Shown piece after piece: positions 53,871 through 61,907 of a DNA stretch of 64,000 bases. Within the stretch, counting starts at the first letter, position 1. Each line of letters starts with the position of its first letter. The stretch comes from Mesoterricola sediminis. GTDB lineage: Bacteria; Acidobacteriota; Holophagae; Holophagales; Holophagaceae. The DNA lies in assembly GCF_030295425.1 (NCBI RefSeq), contig NZ_AP027081.1, positions 2,456,001 to 2,520,000 on the forward strand. Direction: 5' to 3'. The notes under the pieces were generated by a model. The model was not told the origin of the DNA and did no database searches. It saw only the letters and a program-made list of their open reading frames with translations. A program made the translations under genes and the position numbers.

Positions 53871-55799
53871 CTAGGCGAACACCTTGCCGATCACGGCTTC
53901 GAACTGGGCGCGGTTGTAGGGCTTGGGGAGGAACCCGGCGAGGCCGCCGTCGGCGAAGTCGCTGACGGCGAAGGGCTCGCTGTAGCCGCTCGTGAGGACG
54001 ATGGGGACGTCGGGCCTCAGCTCCTTCATGGCCCGGAAGGCCTCGCGGCCGTCCATGCGGGGCATCGTCAGGTCCATGAGCACCACGTCGATCTCCTCCC
54101 GGTGGCGGGCGAAAACGGCCAGGCCCTCGGCCCCGTCGGAGGCCTCCAGGACGCGCAGCCCCATGGCCCCCGCCAGCGCCGTGGCGACGGACCGCGCCGG
54201 CGCCTCGTCCTCCACGACGAGCAGCACCCCCTGGGCCTGGGGGGGCTCCGCCTCGGCCTCCGCGGGTCCGGAGGTCTCCGAGGTGATGCGGGGCAGGAAG
54301 ATCTTCATGGAGGTGCCGTGGCCCACCTCGCTGTAGACCTTGATGCTGCCCCCGTGCGTGCGCAGGATGCCCATGAGCGCGGAGAGGCCCAGGCCCCGGC
54401 CCGTGAACTTCGTCGTGAAGAACGGGTCGAAGATCCGCTGCACCGTCTCCCGCGACATGCCGCAGCCGGTGTCCGACACCTCCATGACCACGTAGCGGCC
54501 CGGCGGGATCGGGATGGACGGCACCAGGGTCGCGAGGTAGGTGGCGTCCAGGACCTGCTCCCCGGTCCGCAGGGTGATGGCGCCTCCCTCCTCGTGGGAG
54601 AGGGCCTCGGAGGCGTTCGTGACGAGGTTCATGACGATCTGCTGCATCTGCGCCGGGTCCGCCAACACGTCCGGGAGGCCCTGGGCCAGGTCCAGGCGGA
54701 TCGCGGCCTTCTTGGAGATGGACACCGCCAGCAGCTCCGTCATCTCCCGCACGAGGATGTTCAGGTTGACCCGCGCCACCGTCACCTGCCCCTTCCCCGC
54801 GTAGGCCAGGAGCTGGCGGGTGAGGTCCGCGGCCCGGACCGCGGCCTTCTCGATCTGCTCGAGGAAGGACGCGGCGGGGCTCTCCGCGGGCAGGGTCATG
54901 GCCGCGAGGCTGCAGTTCCCCATGATGGTCGTCAGGAGGTTGTTGAAGTCGTGGGCGATCCCCCCCGCCAGCACGCCGAGGCTCTCCAGCTTCTGGCTCT
55001 GGCGGATGGCCTCCTCCCCCTCCTTGCGCTGGGTGATGTCCGCGCGGATGGCCACGTACTGGTAGGGCACGCCCTGGGGGTCCAGGTAGGGGACGATCGT
55101 CGTGTCCACCCAGTAGAAGGACCCGTCCTTGGCCTTGTTCCGGATCTCGCCCTTCCACACCCGGCCGGCCTTGATGGTGCCCCACAGGTCCGTGAAGAAG
55201 GCCTTGGGGTGGTGCCCGCTGTTGATGATGCGGTGATCCTTGCCGAGGAGCTCCTCCCGGTCGTACTTGGAGATGGCGCAGAACTTGTCGTTGACGTAGG
55301 TGATGCGGCCCCGGGCGTCCGTGACGGCGACGATGGCGTGCTCGTCCAGGGCGTTCTTGAACACCTCCAGCTCCCGCACCGCATTGGCCGCGGCCCCCTC
55401 GCCGTCCTCGCGGTCGACGTAGGGGCGGGCCATCCCGTAGGTGAGGCGGCCCCCGTGGCTCCGGGCCACCCGCCACACCAGGAGGACCCGACGCCCGTCC
55501 GGCCCCAGGAACCGGCAGCGGTGCGAGGCCGTGGGACCCTCCGCCCAGCCCTGCTCCAGGAACCGCGCAGCCGCGTCCCGGTCCCCGGGGTCCACCAGGT
55601 CCAGGAAGGCGCGGCCGAGCAGATCCCGGGGGGGGCGGCCCCAGATCTCCTGGCTTCCCGTCCCCACCGCCTGGAAGGTTCCGTCCGGCCCCAGGGAGAA
55701 GAAGACCTCCCGGGCCTGGGCCATGATCCAGTCGAAGAGGGATCCGGGGACCGCTGGGGCGGGCTGGGCTTCCCGGGGGGCTGGATCGCGCTGACGCAT
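53871..55799 (-). CDS. Cytoplasmic PAS-PAS hybrid histidine kinase with receiver
   Basis: 642 residues from the ATG at 55799, with AAGGA upstream; an ATG at 55823 is an alternative. No membrane segment. Two PAS domains (about 20-125 and 145-260; the second with ITYVNDKFCAISKYDREELLGKDHRI), HisKA with His near 283 in GGIAHDFNNLLTTIMGN, HATPase (NLVTNASEAL, DTGCGMSRET, GRGLGLSALMGI), and a C-terminal receiver (LLVVEDEAPARSV, LMDLTMPRMDG, LTSGYSEPF). The layout suits a soluble sensor passing phosphate to its own receiver or a separate Hpt protein. It follows the small four-Cys gene by 67 bp on the same strand. Confidence 0.88.
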   Translation of the reverse strand: MRQRDPAPREAQPAPAVPGSLFDWIMAQAREVFFSLGPDGTFQAVGTGSQEIWGRPPRDLLGRAFLDLVDPGDRDAAARFLEQGWAEGPTASHRCRFLGPDGRRVLLVWRVARSHGGRLTYGMARPYVDREDGEGAAANAVRELEVFKNALDEHAIVAVTDARGRITYVNDKFCAISKYDREELLGKDHRIINSGHHPKAFFTDLWGTIKAGRVWKGEIRNKAKDGSFYWVDTTIVPYLDPQGVPYQYVAIRADITQRKEGEEAIRQSQKLESLGVLAGGIAHDFNNLLTTIMGNCSLAAMTLPAESPAASFLEQIEKAAVRAADLTRQLLAYAGKGQVTVARVNLNILVREMTELLAVSISKKAAIRLDLAQGLPDVLADPAQMQQIVMNLVTNASEALSHEEGGAITLRTGEQVLDATYLATLVPSIPIPPGRYVVMEVSDTGCGMSRETVQRIFDPFFTTKFTGRGLGLSALMGILRTHGGSIKVYSEVGHGTSMKIFLPRITSETSGPAEAEAEPPQAQGVLLVVEDEAPARSVATALAGAMGLRVLEASDGAEGLAVFARHREEIDVVLMDLTMPRMDGREAFRAMKELRPDVPIVLTSGYSEPFAVSDFADGGLAGFLPKPYNRAQFEAVIGKVFA

Positions 55800-55836
55800 G
55801 GGGGCTTCCTTCGGCCCCCTCATGATAATGAGTCTC

Positions 55837-55862
55837 GCTCCCCTCGGCAAACGAGGGGGAGC
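55837..55862 (-). terminator. Intercistronic hairpin between four-Cys gene and kinase gene
   Basis: GCTCCCCTCG (55837-55846) pairs with CGAGGGGGAGC (55852-55862) with one bulge and a 5-base loop. No T-tract follows, so it may set relative expression rather than fully end transcription. Confidence 0.35.
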
Positions 55863-55866
55863 TCCC

Positions 55867-56124
55867 TCAGGCCTTCACGCGGGTGGCGAGGGAGTCGAGC
55901 AGGTCCCACACCTCGTGGCAGGCCTCGCAGCTCGTGACGGGCTCCCCGCAGGGGAAGCCCTCCGCGCCCATGCCCTGGCACCGGGGATTGGCCACGTAGA
56001 AGAGGAGGTCCTCCAGCACCCCGTGGACCCGGCCCCGCAGGCTGCTCTCCGGAAGGGCCCGGATGGCCTGGACGAGGCGCCATTCAGCTTCGTTCAATTC
56101 GACCTGGACCGGCTTCTGGGACAT
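55867..56124 (-). CDS. Small four-cysteine protein of unknown function
   Basis: 85 residues from the ATG at 56124, with GGAGG upstream. The N-terminal half is helical and charged (VQVELNEAEWRLVQAIRALP). The C-terminal half carries four Cys: RCQGMGAEGFPCGEP, then SCEACHEVWDLLD. CEACH is formally a CxxCH heme site, but there is no signal peptide, so a zinc-binding ribbon is more likely. It is divergent from dtd and may be cotranscribed with the kinase gene downstream. I do not recognise the family. Confidence 0.6.
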   Translation of the reverse strand: MSQKPVQVELNEAEWRLVQAIRALPESSLRGRVHGVLEDLLFYVANPRCQGMGAEGFPCGEPVTSCEACHEVWDLLDSLATRVKA

Positions 56125-56235
56125 GGGGACCTCCGCGGTTTGGGGACCAGTATAGGCGAAGGGGCGGACACGTCCCCCTCCCCCTGGGAACTTGTGACGG
56201 GCGGCGAAGTGTGGTCGGCTGGGACGGGAGGATCC

Positions 56236-56670
56236 ATGCGAGCCGTCATTCAAAGGGTCAAGCGAGCCCGGATCCAGGCCGGCGATCAAACCGTGGCCAT
56301 CGGGCCGGGCCTCCTGGTCTTCGCCGCCCTCCAGAAGGAGGACACCCTGGAGGCGTGCCGTTGGGCGGCCGCCAAGATCGCCTCCCTGCGCGTCTTCGAC
56401 GACGGGGAGGGCCACATGAACCGCTCCCTCCAGGAGACCGGCGGGGAGATCCTCGCCGTCTCCCAGTTCACCCTCGCCGGCAGCATCGCCAAGGGCCGGC
56501 GCCCCTCCTTCGACGGCGCCATGGCCCCCGCCCCCGCCCGGGAGCTCTTCGAGGCCTTCGTGGGCTTCCTGGAGGAGGCGCACCCCCGCGTCGCCCGCGG
56601 CTTCTTCCGGGAGCACATGGAGGTGGAACTGGTGAACGACGGCCCCGCGACCTTCATCCTGGAGCGCTAG
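56236..56670 (+). CDS. dtd: D-aminoacyl-tRNA deacylase
   Basis: 144 residues from the ATG at 56236. MRAVIQRVKRARI at the start, AAKIASLRVFDDGEGHMNRSLQETGGEILAVSQFTLAG with the SQFTL motif, and the C-terminal NDGPATFILE (NxGPxT motif). DTD removes D-amino acids and glycine from wrongly charged tRNAs through its Gly-cis-Pro pocket. Its TAG stop is inside the CTAG duplicated by the IS, which begins at the next base. Before insertion its stop overlapped the stop of the convergent gene now ending at 58038. Confidence 0.93.
   Translation: MRAVIQRVKRARIQAGDQTVAIGPGLLVFAALQKEDTLEACRWAAAKIASLRVFDDGEGHMNRSLQETGGEILAVSQFTLAGSIAKGRRPSFDGAMAPAPARELFEAFVGFLEEAHPRVARGFFREHMEVELVNDGPATFILER
56667..56670. 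repeat. Target-site duplication CTAG, left of IS copy 2
   Basis: CTAG matches 58038-58041 at the right end. The left copy contains the dtd stop; the right copy contains the stop of the convergent minus-strand gene. Confidence 0.75.
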
Positions 56671-56758
56671 GCTGTGTTCGGAATCTATAGATTAGATAAA
56701 TAGTTAACTTGTACTCATACGTAAAGGCTCGTACACCACGAATTTTCCTGGGGTAACG

Positions 56759-57145
56759 ATGCCGAGAAGTTTCCTGACCGATGCCATGTGGGCAAAGCTT
56801 GAACCGCTCCTTCCGCCAGAGCGTGGAGGGATGGGGCGATCCCGTCACCCCAACCGTCCCATGGTGGAGGCGATCCTGTGGAGGCACAGGACTGGGGCGC
56901 CGTGGAGGGACCTGCCGGAGGAATCTGGACCTTGGAGAAGCGTGTACACGCGATTTGAGGCCTGGACCAAGCGCGGCGTGTGGCAAAGGATCCTGGAGTT
57001 CCTGCGCAAGGAAGCCGACCTGGAGTGGGTCATGCTGGATGGCACCATCCTTCGCGCTCATCAACCTTCAGCAGGCAAAAGGGGGGGCTCTGGAACCAGG
57101 CGCTCGGACGATCTCGGGGTGGATGCTCGACCAAGATCCATTTGA
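56759..57145 (+). CDS. IS5-family transposase, N-terminal part (orfA), copy 2
   Basis: 128 residues, as in copy 1 but with six changed residues (for example VMLDGTILRAHQ instead of VMPDGTIIRAHQ, which is closer to the usual IS427 sequence around the first catalytic Asp). Frame leaves homology at the A4G7 run at 57077-57087. Confidence 0.85.
   Translation: MPRSFLTDAMWAKLEPLLPPERGGMGRSRHPNRPMVEAILWRHRTGAPWRDLPEESGPWRSVYTRFEAWTKRGVWQRILEFLRKEADLEWVMLDGTILRAHQPSAGKRGGSGTRRSDDLGVDARPRSI
57077..57087 (+). promoter_or_regulatory. Slippery A4G7 tract for -1 frameshift in transposase, copy 2
   Basis: Same run and position as in copy 1, supporting recoding to join orfA and orfB. Confidence 0.7.
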
Positions 57146-57513
57146 TCTGCGATGCCCACGGTAATCCTTTGGATTTCCTGGTCACTCCGGGGCAAGCCCA
57201 TGGAAGCCGGTCTGCTGAAGGATTGCTGTGCGGTTGGCAGGCAGAGTACGGGTTCGGAGATCGGGCCTACGATGGGAACCCGGTAAGGAAGGCGATCGAG
57301 GCCATGGGTGCGACAGCCGTCATCCCACCTCATCCCCGGCGCAAGAATCCGGCGACCTGGGACTCACACCTATACAAGGCCCGCCATGCCATCGAGCATG
57401 GGTTCGCCAAGCTCAAACAGTTCAGGGCGCTGGCCACCAGGTTCGACAAAACGGCGCGAAGTTTCTCAGCCCAGGTGGCTTTGGCCTGCATCGTGATCTG
57501 GCTGAGGCTATGA
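57088..57513 (+). CDS. IS5-family transposase, C-terminal part (orfB), copy 2
   Basis: Supplies the second Asp (FGDRAYDG) and Glu (HAIEHGFAKLK) of the DDE triad, ending CIVIWLRL. Reads GFGDRAYDG where copy 1 reads VFGDRAYDG, and TWDSHLYK where copy 1 reads AWVSHLYK. Open upstream to 56980 in this frame but without a credible start. Confidence 0.82.
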   Translation, partial: LWNQALGRSRGGCSTKIHLICDAHGNPLDFLVTPGQAHGSRSAEGLLCGWQAEYGFGDRAYDGNPVRKAIEAMGATAVIPPHPRRKNPATWDSHLYKARHAIEHGFAKLKQFRALATRFDKTARSFSAQVALACIVIWLRL

Positions 57514-57649
57514 GCGGAGGGTGACAAGCGTTCCGGATCCTCATTGATCCTATGAAACGCGGAGGCGCGGAGGATCTCGCAGAGGGTCGCGGAGGAAAGC
57601 GCTCCTGGAACCTGCCACCTCCCAATGACACGTCCCAACGGGAGGCGTG

Positions 57650-58063
57650 ATGGGAAGGCATTGGGGAGAGGTCGACGGGGAGGATCATCCGCACAAGGAG
57701 ATCACCCAGGCCATCATCGGGGAGGCCATCGAGATCCAGAAGGCTCTGGGGCACGGACTCCTGGAAGATCCCTACAAGGTCTGTCTGGCGCACTCCCTGA
57801 GACTGGCCGGCCATAAGGTGAAGCGGGAGGTTTTCCTGGATATCGAGTGGAGGGGGCTTGTGGGCTTGATCCTTTCTCCGCGAGCCTCAGCGAGATCCTC
57901 CGCGCCTCCGCGTTCCAATAGGATGCTGCGAATGCGCGGCGCCATCAGGCACTGCAGCACAGACTCACTATTCCAGCTCCTCCATGCTCCGGCACGGATG
58001 GGTATTAGCCATTACTATCCTAGATTACGAACACACCCTAGCGGCCCACGAGGATCGCCATGA
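57650..58063 (+). pseudogene. Truncated GxxExxY-family gene in IS copy 2
   Basis: The first ~70 codons are the same as in copy 1 (GLLEDPY signature). The 8-bp insertion near 57860 shifts the frame, so the reading frame continues through the inverted-repeat arm and out of the element with unrelated residues. It is not a functional gene. Confidence 0.6.
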
Positions 58064-58826
58064 AGCGGGCCCTGGCCTGGGCGGCGGTGGCGCCCGGGGG
58101 CAGGCGCAGGACGGCCGTCACCAGGCCGTTGCCGCCGACGACCCAGGCCCGGGTGCCGCCGCCCGGCGCGGGCGCCTCCACGGCGTCGTACCACCAGGCG
58201 TTCTTCTTGAAGGTCTCGTCGATGAAGCTGAGGAAGAGCCGCCGGTAGAGGCGGAGGACCTCCTCCTGGGCCGGATCCGCCAGCCAGCGCGCCAAGGCGT
58301 CCGGGCTCGTGCGGAGCCGGTCCCCTTCCCCGAACCAGGTCATGTCGAGGGGGGGGATGTCCTCGCCCGGCGGCACCCGGTTCTCCGCGAAGGGCGCGAA
58401 GATCTCCAGCATCCTCACCCGCGCCGCCCCCTCCCCGTAGATCTGGCGCCACTGATCGGCGGACATCATCGCCCACCCCAGGAGCGCGAGGCTGCAGCCC
58501 GACTGGAGCGCCCGCGGCAGGTCCACCCGGCCGTGGCCCTTGGGGGCCGAGCACGTGAAGGGCCCCGCCTTGCCCGTGCACTTGAAACTGCCGGCGGCGC
58601 TGGCCCAGGCGTCGCCCTCCAGGCGCACCCACAGGAGATGCGCGAGCGGCCCCATGGGCCCCGGCGCCAGGGCGTCGCCGTAGCTGCGCACGCCGCGCTC
58701 CGGGGACGCGATGGAGAGCCCCTCGCCCGGCGCGAGCGCCGGGGCCGGCGCCGGAGCCGGCGTCTGGGCCAGGGCGAAAGCCGGGACCAGTGTGACGGAA
58801 AGCAAGGCGCGGCGCAGGTTTCCCAT
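58038..58826 (-). CDS. Secreted penicillin-binding transpeptidase-like protein, probably degenerate
   Basis: 262 residues from the ATG at 58826, with GGAGG upstream. Signal peptide (LRRALLSVTLVPAFALAQT) and a Pro/Ala-rich linker. SFKCTGKAGPFTCSAPKGHGRVDLPRALQSGCSLALLGWA resembles the mid-part of class D beta-lactamase/PBP transpeptidase domains, where an S-x-N motif is usual, and WFGEGDRLRTSPDALARWLADP resembles the segment before the KTG motif. No clear SxxK nucleophile or KTG is present, so activity is doubtful. It is divergent from hutI. Its TAG stop is formed by the right target duplication of the IS. Confidence 0.5.
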   Translation of the reverse strand: MGNLRRALLSVTLVPAFALAQTPAPAPAPALAPGEGLSIASPERGVRSYGDALAPGPMGPLAHLLWVRLEGDAWASAAGSFKCTGKAGPFTCSAPKGHGRVDLPRALQSGCSLALLGWAMMSADQWRQIYGEGAARVRMLEIFAPFAENRVPPGEDIPPLDMTWFGEGDRLRTSPDALARWLADPAQEEVLRLYRRLFLSFIDETFKKNAWWYDAVEAPAPGGGTRAWVVGGNGLVTAVLRLPPGATAAQARARFMAILVGR

Positions 58827-58857
58827 GGGGCCTCCCCCGGCCAGTATACTTGATCGC

Positions 58858-60069
58858 ATGACCAGCCGACGCATCCTGACCCGTCTCGCCGGGGCCGTGA
58901 CCCCGGATCCCGCCCGGCCCTGGGCGGTGGATTTCATCGAGGACGCCGCCATCGCCTCGGAGGGCGGACGGATCGCGTGGATCGGCCCCCGGCGGGAGCT
59001 TCCCGCGGCGTGGCGGGACGCCCCGGAGGTCGACGGCGGCGGACGCTGGGCGGCCCCCGGCTTCGTGGATCCCCACACCCACCTGCTCTTCGGCGGGGAC
59101 CGCAGCCGCGAGTTCAACCGGCGCCTCCACGGGGAGACCTACGCCCAGATCGCCGAGGGCGGCGGCGGCATCCGCGAGACGGTGCGCGCCACCCGGTCCG
59201 CGACGGTGGAGGAGCTCGTCGCCCTCGGCGAGGCCCGCCTGGCCAAGTACCGCGCCAAGGGCGTCGTCCACCTGGAGGTGAAGACCGGCTACGGGCTCGA
59301 GCTCGAGGCCGAGTCGCGCCTCCTGGAGGCCTACGCCGCCCTGCGCGCGCGGGGCTGGAGCCTGGACGTGACCCTCATGCCCGCCCACGACATCCCCGCC
59401 GAGTACCTGGGCCGGCCCGACGCCTACATCGAGGACGTGGCCTCGGCCTGGCAGCCCGAGCTGGTCCGGCGCCATCCCGGCGTGGCGCGCTTCTGCGACG
59501 TGTTCGTGGAGCGCGGCGTCTTCACGCCGGAACAGGGCCGCAGGGTGCTGGAATCCGGCAAGGCCCTCGGGCTGAGACCCCGCATCCACGCCGACGAGTT
59601 CTGCTCCACGGGCGGCGCCGAGCTCGCCGCGGAGGTGGGCGCCGCGAGCGCGGACCACCTCATGTTCGCCTCGGAGGCCGGCATCCGGGCCATGGCCGCG
59701 GCGGGCGTGGTGCCCACCCTGCTCCCGGCGACGACCCTCTTCCTGGGCATGAAGGACTACGCGCCCGCCCGGGCCATGATCCAGGCGGGATGCCGGATCG
59801 CCCTGGCCTCCGACTTCAACCCGGGCTCCTGCGCCTGCATCGATCCCCTCCTGGTGCTGCGCCTGGGCTGCCTCCAGATGCGCCTCACCTTCGAGGAGGC
59901 CTTCACGGCCATGACCCTCCACGCCGCCCTCAGCCTGGACCGCCCCGACCTCGGCCACCTGCACCCGGGCGCCCAGGACCGCGTCCTCCTGTGGGACGTC
60001 AAGCACCCCCTGGATCTGGTGTACTGGATGGGCGAGGCCTACCAGCCCGCGCCCGCGTTCCATGGGTGA
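58858..60069 (+). CDS. hutI: Imidazolonepropionase
   Basis: 403 residues from the ATG at 58858. Metal motif APGFVDPHTHLLFGGDRSREF, then EGGGGIRETVRATR, VKTGYGLELEAESRLL, PAHDIPAEY, IHADEFCSTGGAELAAEVGA, TLLPATTLFLGM and LASDFNPGSCACIDPL. HutI opens the imidazolone ring in the third step of histidine breakdown. No hutH, hutU or hutG is nearby, so the pathway genes are scattered. TATACT at 58845-58850 lies 8 bp before the ATG with no SD, suggesting a leaderless transcript. Confidence 0.93.
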   Translation: MTSRRILTRLAGAVTPDPARPWAVDFIEDAAIASEGGRIAWIGPRRELPAAWRDAPEVDGGGRWAAPGFVDPHTHLLFGGDRSREFNRRLHGETYAQIAEGGGGIRETVRATRSATVEELVALGEARLAKYRAKGVVHLEVKTGYGLELEAESRLLEAYAALRARGWSLDVTLMPAHDIPAEYLGRPDAYIEDVASAWQPELVRRHPGVARFCDVFVERGVFTPEQGRRVLESGKALGLRPRIHADEFCSTGGAELAAEVGAASADHLMFASEAGIRAMAAAGVVPTLLPATTLFLGMKDYAPARAMIQAGCRIALASDFNPGSCACIDPLLVLRLGCLQMRLTFEEAFTAMTLHAALSLDRPDLGHLHPGAQDRVLLWDVKHPLDLVYWMGEAYQPAPAFHG

Positions 60070-60081
60070 GCCATAAACGAG

Positions 60082-60108
60082 AAGGACCCCGGTCTACCGG
60101 GGTCCTTT
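60082..60108 (+). terminator. Terminator between hutI and the DUF465 gene
   Basis: Perfect 11-bp stem AAGGACCCCGG / CCGGGGTCCTT, loop TCTA, then T. It lies 12 bp after the hutI stop and may also serve the convergent small gene. Confidence 0.85.
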
Positions 60109-60131
60109 CGGGGTGCGGGTTCCGGGGAGGG

Positions 60132-60362
60132 TTACTGACCCCGGCCCTTGAACTCTTCGACGATGTGGTAAATGCGTTCCTTGGCCCGGAGCTTGGCCTT
60201 CTTGAGCTCCACTTCCTCGATGGTCTCCTTGGCGGAGAGCCGGATCTTGTTGCGGAGGTAGTTGAGCCTTTCGTCGGCGGCCCGGTGTTCCTCAAGGAGC
60301 TTCTTGAACTCGAAGTTCTCCTTCGTCAGGCGATCCTGAATGTCTGGCCGAAGAAAATCCAT
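60132..60362 (-). CDS. DUF465 / YdcH-family small helical protein
   Basis: 76 residues, almost all helical and charged: DRLTKENFEFKKLLEEHRAADERLNYL and the family signature VELKKAKLRAKERIYHIVEEF. DUF465 proteins form short coiled coils; the function is unknown. It is encoded between two convergent or divergent single genes, so it is probably monocistronic. No cysteines or metal sites. Confidence 0.8.
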   Translation of the reverse strand: MDFLRPDIQDRLTKENFEFKKLLEEHRAADERLNYLRNKIRLSAKETIEEVELKKAKLRAKERIYHIVEEFKGRGQ

Positions 60363-60506
60363 GAATCCTCCATAAAGTGGGGTAGATCGTGCACTTGCGG
60401 CTGTGAAGGACCTGATCTTGCCCTAGAGTACTCCCAGACCACCCCCCGTCAAGGGATTTGAAACCGATCCCTCCGTCCTGTTTCCAAGTGCCCCCGGAGC
60501 CCGTCT

Positions 60507-61220
60507 GTGCAATGGTTTGAACGTGATTTCGATCACCCCCTCTACTTCGAAATCTACAAGGACAAGGACGCCGAGGCGGCGGTGGAGGGTCCCGGCCTCG
60601 CCGCGCTCCTGGCCCTGCCCCCGGGGAGCCGGGTCCTGGACCTGCCCTGCGGCTGGGGCCGCCTCCGGCCGGCCCTGGAGGCCCAGGGCTACGAGGTGGT
60701 GGGGGGCGACCTGAGCCCCCTGAACCTGGCCCGCCACGCCGCGGAGCACCCCGGGGCGCTGGCTCGCCTGGACCTGCGGGCCCTGCCCTTCCGCTCCGGG
60801 TGCGCGGACGGGGTCTTCTGCGCCTACACCAGTTGGGGCTACTTCCCCACGGACGCGGAGAACCAGCGCCAGCTGGCCGAATTCGCCCGGGTGCTGCGCC
60901 CCGGCGGCGTCCTCCTCCTGGACCTGGCGGGCCGGGGCTTCTTCCTCCGGGCCCTGGCCACCCTGGACGGCGACTGGTACGAGGTGGAGGGCCAGTACCG
61001 GGAGCGGGTGCGCCTGTCCCAGGACGGACGCCGCTTCCTCACGGACCGGATCATGGGGGACCAGCGCTTCCAGCACGACATCTGGATCCCCACCGACGCG
61101 GAGGCCCGGGCGGCCCTGGCCGCGGCCGGCCTGGAGGTGGAGGAAGCCTTCGGATCCTGGCAGGGCGCCCCCTGGAATCCCTGGGCGGAGCGCTGGATCT
61201 ACCGGGCCGTCAAACAATAG
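60507..61220 (+). CDS. Class I SAM-dependent methyltransferase
   Basis: 237 residues from a GTG at 60507, with GGAG at 60496. Rossmann SAM motifs: VLDLPCGWGRLRPALEAQGYEVVGGDLSPLNL, ALPFRSGCADGVFCAYTSWGYF and LAEFARVLRPGGVLLLDLAGRGFF. This is the Methyltransf_11/25 type acting on small molecules or lipids; the substrate is unknown. The last base of its stop is followed four bases later by a palindromic hairpin and then rnpB in the opposite direction. Confidence 0.82.
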   Translation: MQWFERDFDHPLYFEIYKDKDAEAAVEGPGLAALLALPPGSRVLDLPCGWGRLRPALEAQGYEVVGGDLSPLNLARHAAEHPGALARLDLRALPFRSGCADGVFCAYTSWGYFPTDAENQRQLAEFARVLRPGGVLLLDLAGRGFFLRALATLDGDWYEVEGQYRERVRLSQDGRRFLTDRIMGDQRFQHDIWIPTDAEARAALAAAGLEVEEAFGSWQGAPWNPWAERWIYRAVKQ

Positions 61221-61223
61221 CGC

Positions 61224-61243
61224 GGGCCCCCTTTCGGGGGCCC
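61224..61243. terminator. Hairpin at the convergent ends of the methyltransferase gene and rnpB
   Basis: GGGCCCCC (61224-61231), loop TTTC, GGGGGCCC (61236-61243). It abuts the 3' end of rnpB and follows the methyltransferase stop, so it may stop or process both transcripts. No T-tract. Confidence 0.5.
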
Positions 61244-61600
61244 GGTGGGCCGGTAAGCCGGATTCTGTCGAAGGGACGTCATTCCTCTGGGATGGACCTC
61301 ACGGTCCACCTCTAGCGACCTACCCGCTGGCTCGATCGGGCCGATCCTCACGCCTTGCGGCGCCCGCCAGCCTATTTGGTCTTGCTCCGTGGGGGGTTTA
61401 CCTAGCCCGCCCTGTTGCCAGGAACGTCGGTGGGCTCTTACCCCACCCTTTCACCCTTGCCTGTGCCCGAAGGCCATCGGCGGTCTGCTCTCTGTTGCAC
61501 TGTCCGTCGGGTCGCCCCGCCCAGGTGTTGCCTGGCCCACTGCCCTGCGGAGTCCGGACTTTCCTCTGCGTTGCCGCAGCGACGTCCTGGCCCACCCTTC
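61244..61600 (-). ncRNA. rnpB: RNase P RNA (bacterial type A)
   Basis: On the minus strand the 5' region has GAGGAAAGTCCGGAC (the conserved P4/CR-I strand) and the 3' region has ACAGAATCCGGCTTACC (CR-V). The two ends pair as P1 (GGTGGGCC at 61597-61590 with GGCCCACC at 61251-61244). Length about 357 nt fits a type A RNA. It is the catalytic subunit that matures tRNA 5' ends. It lies directly downstream of the rRNA operon terminator on the same strand. Confidence 0.93.
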
Positions 61601-61663
61601 CATCGTAACCGAGGGGAGCGCCAGGTGCCAGGGGCTGGGCGCGTCCAGGCCCCTCCGGAGGGC

Positions 61664-61694
61664 AAAAAAAAAGCCCCCGCAATGAGCGGGGGCT
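61664..61694 (-). terminator. Terminator of the rRNA operon
   Basis: On the minus strand AGCCCCCGC, loop TCATT, GCGGGGGCT, then a run of T (nine T counted from the stem end). It lies 12 bp past the 3' end of 5S rRNA. Confidence 0.93.
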
Positions 61695-61705
61695 TGGGGA
61701 TTTAA

Positions 61706-61820
61706 CGTCGCGGCGACCTACTTTTCCACCTCTGTCCGAGGAAGTATCATCGGCCCTCTGGAGCTTAACTGCCGTGTTCGGGATGGGAACGGGTGTGACC
61801 TCCAGGGTAAAGCCACGACG
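61706..61820 (-). rRNA. rrf: 5S ribosomal RNA
   Basis: 115 nt. The 5' end CGTCGTGGC pairs with the 3' end GCCGCGACG. Conserved internal strands are present: CCCGTTCCCATCCCGAACACG (20 bases shown in part) and GTTAAGCTCCAGAGGGCCGATG. It follows 23S rRNA by about 87 bp. Confidence 0.93.
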
Positions 61821-61907
61821 AAGGGTGAGAATGAATCGAAGGGTTAGGCGAGGTTGAGCAAAGAGTCAAGCCTCGTGGTAATGACGGATGCAATTGATTG
61901 ATGAAAA

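Larger units (their letters stand above)
56671..58037 (+). mobile_element. IS5-family (IS427-like) element with cargo, copy 2 (1367 bp)
   Basis: Same terminal repeats, transposase frames, A4G7 slip site, internal inverted repeats and truncated GxxExxY gene as copy 1, in the same orientation. It differs by about a dozen single bases and an 8-bp insertion near 57860 that tandemly repeats GGGCTTG-like sequence. CTAG flanks both ends. Near identity points to recent transposition. Confidence 0.88.

Noticed and set aside
55867..56124. Reading the four-Cys protein as a cytochrome c because of CEACH
   Set aside because: There is no signal peptide for export and only one such site, so heme attachment is unlikely.
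61389..61705. Short frames on both strands
   Set aside because: They overlap rnpB and the rRNA terminator, which explain the sequence.
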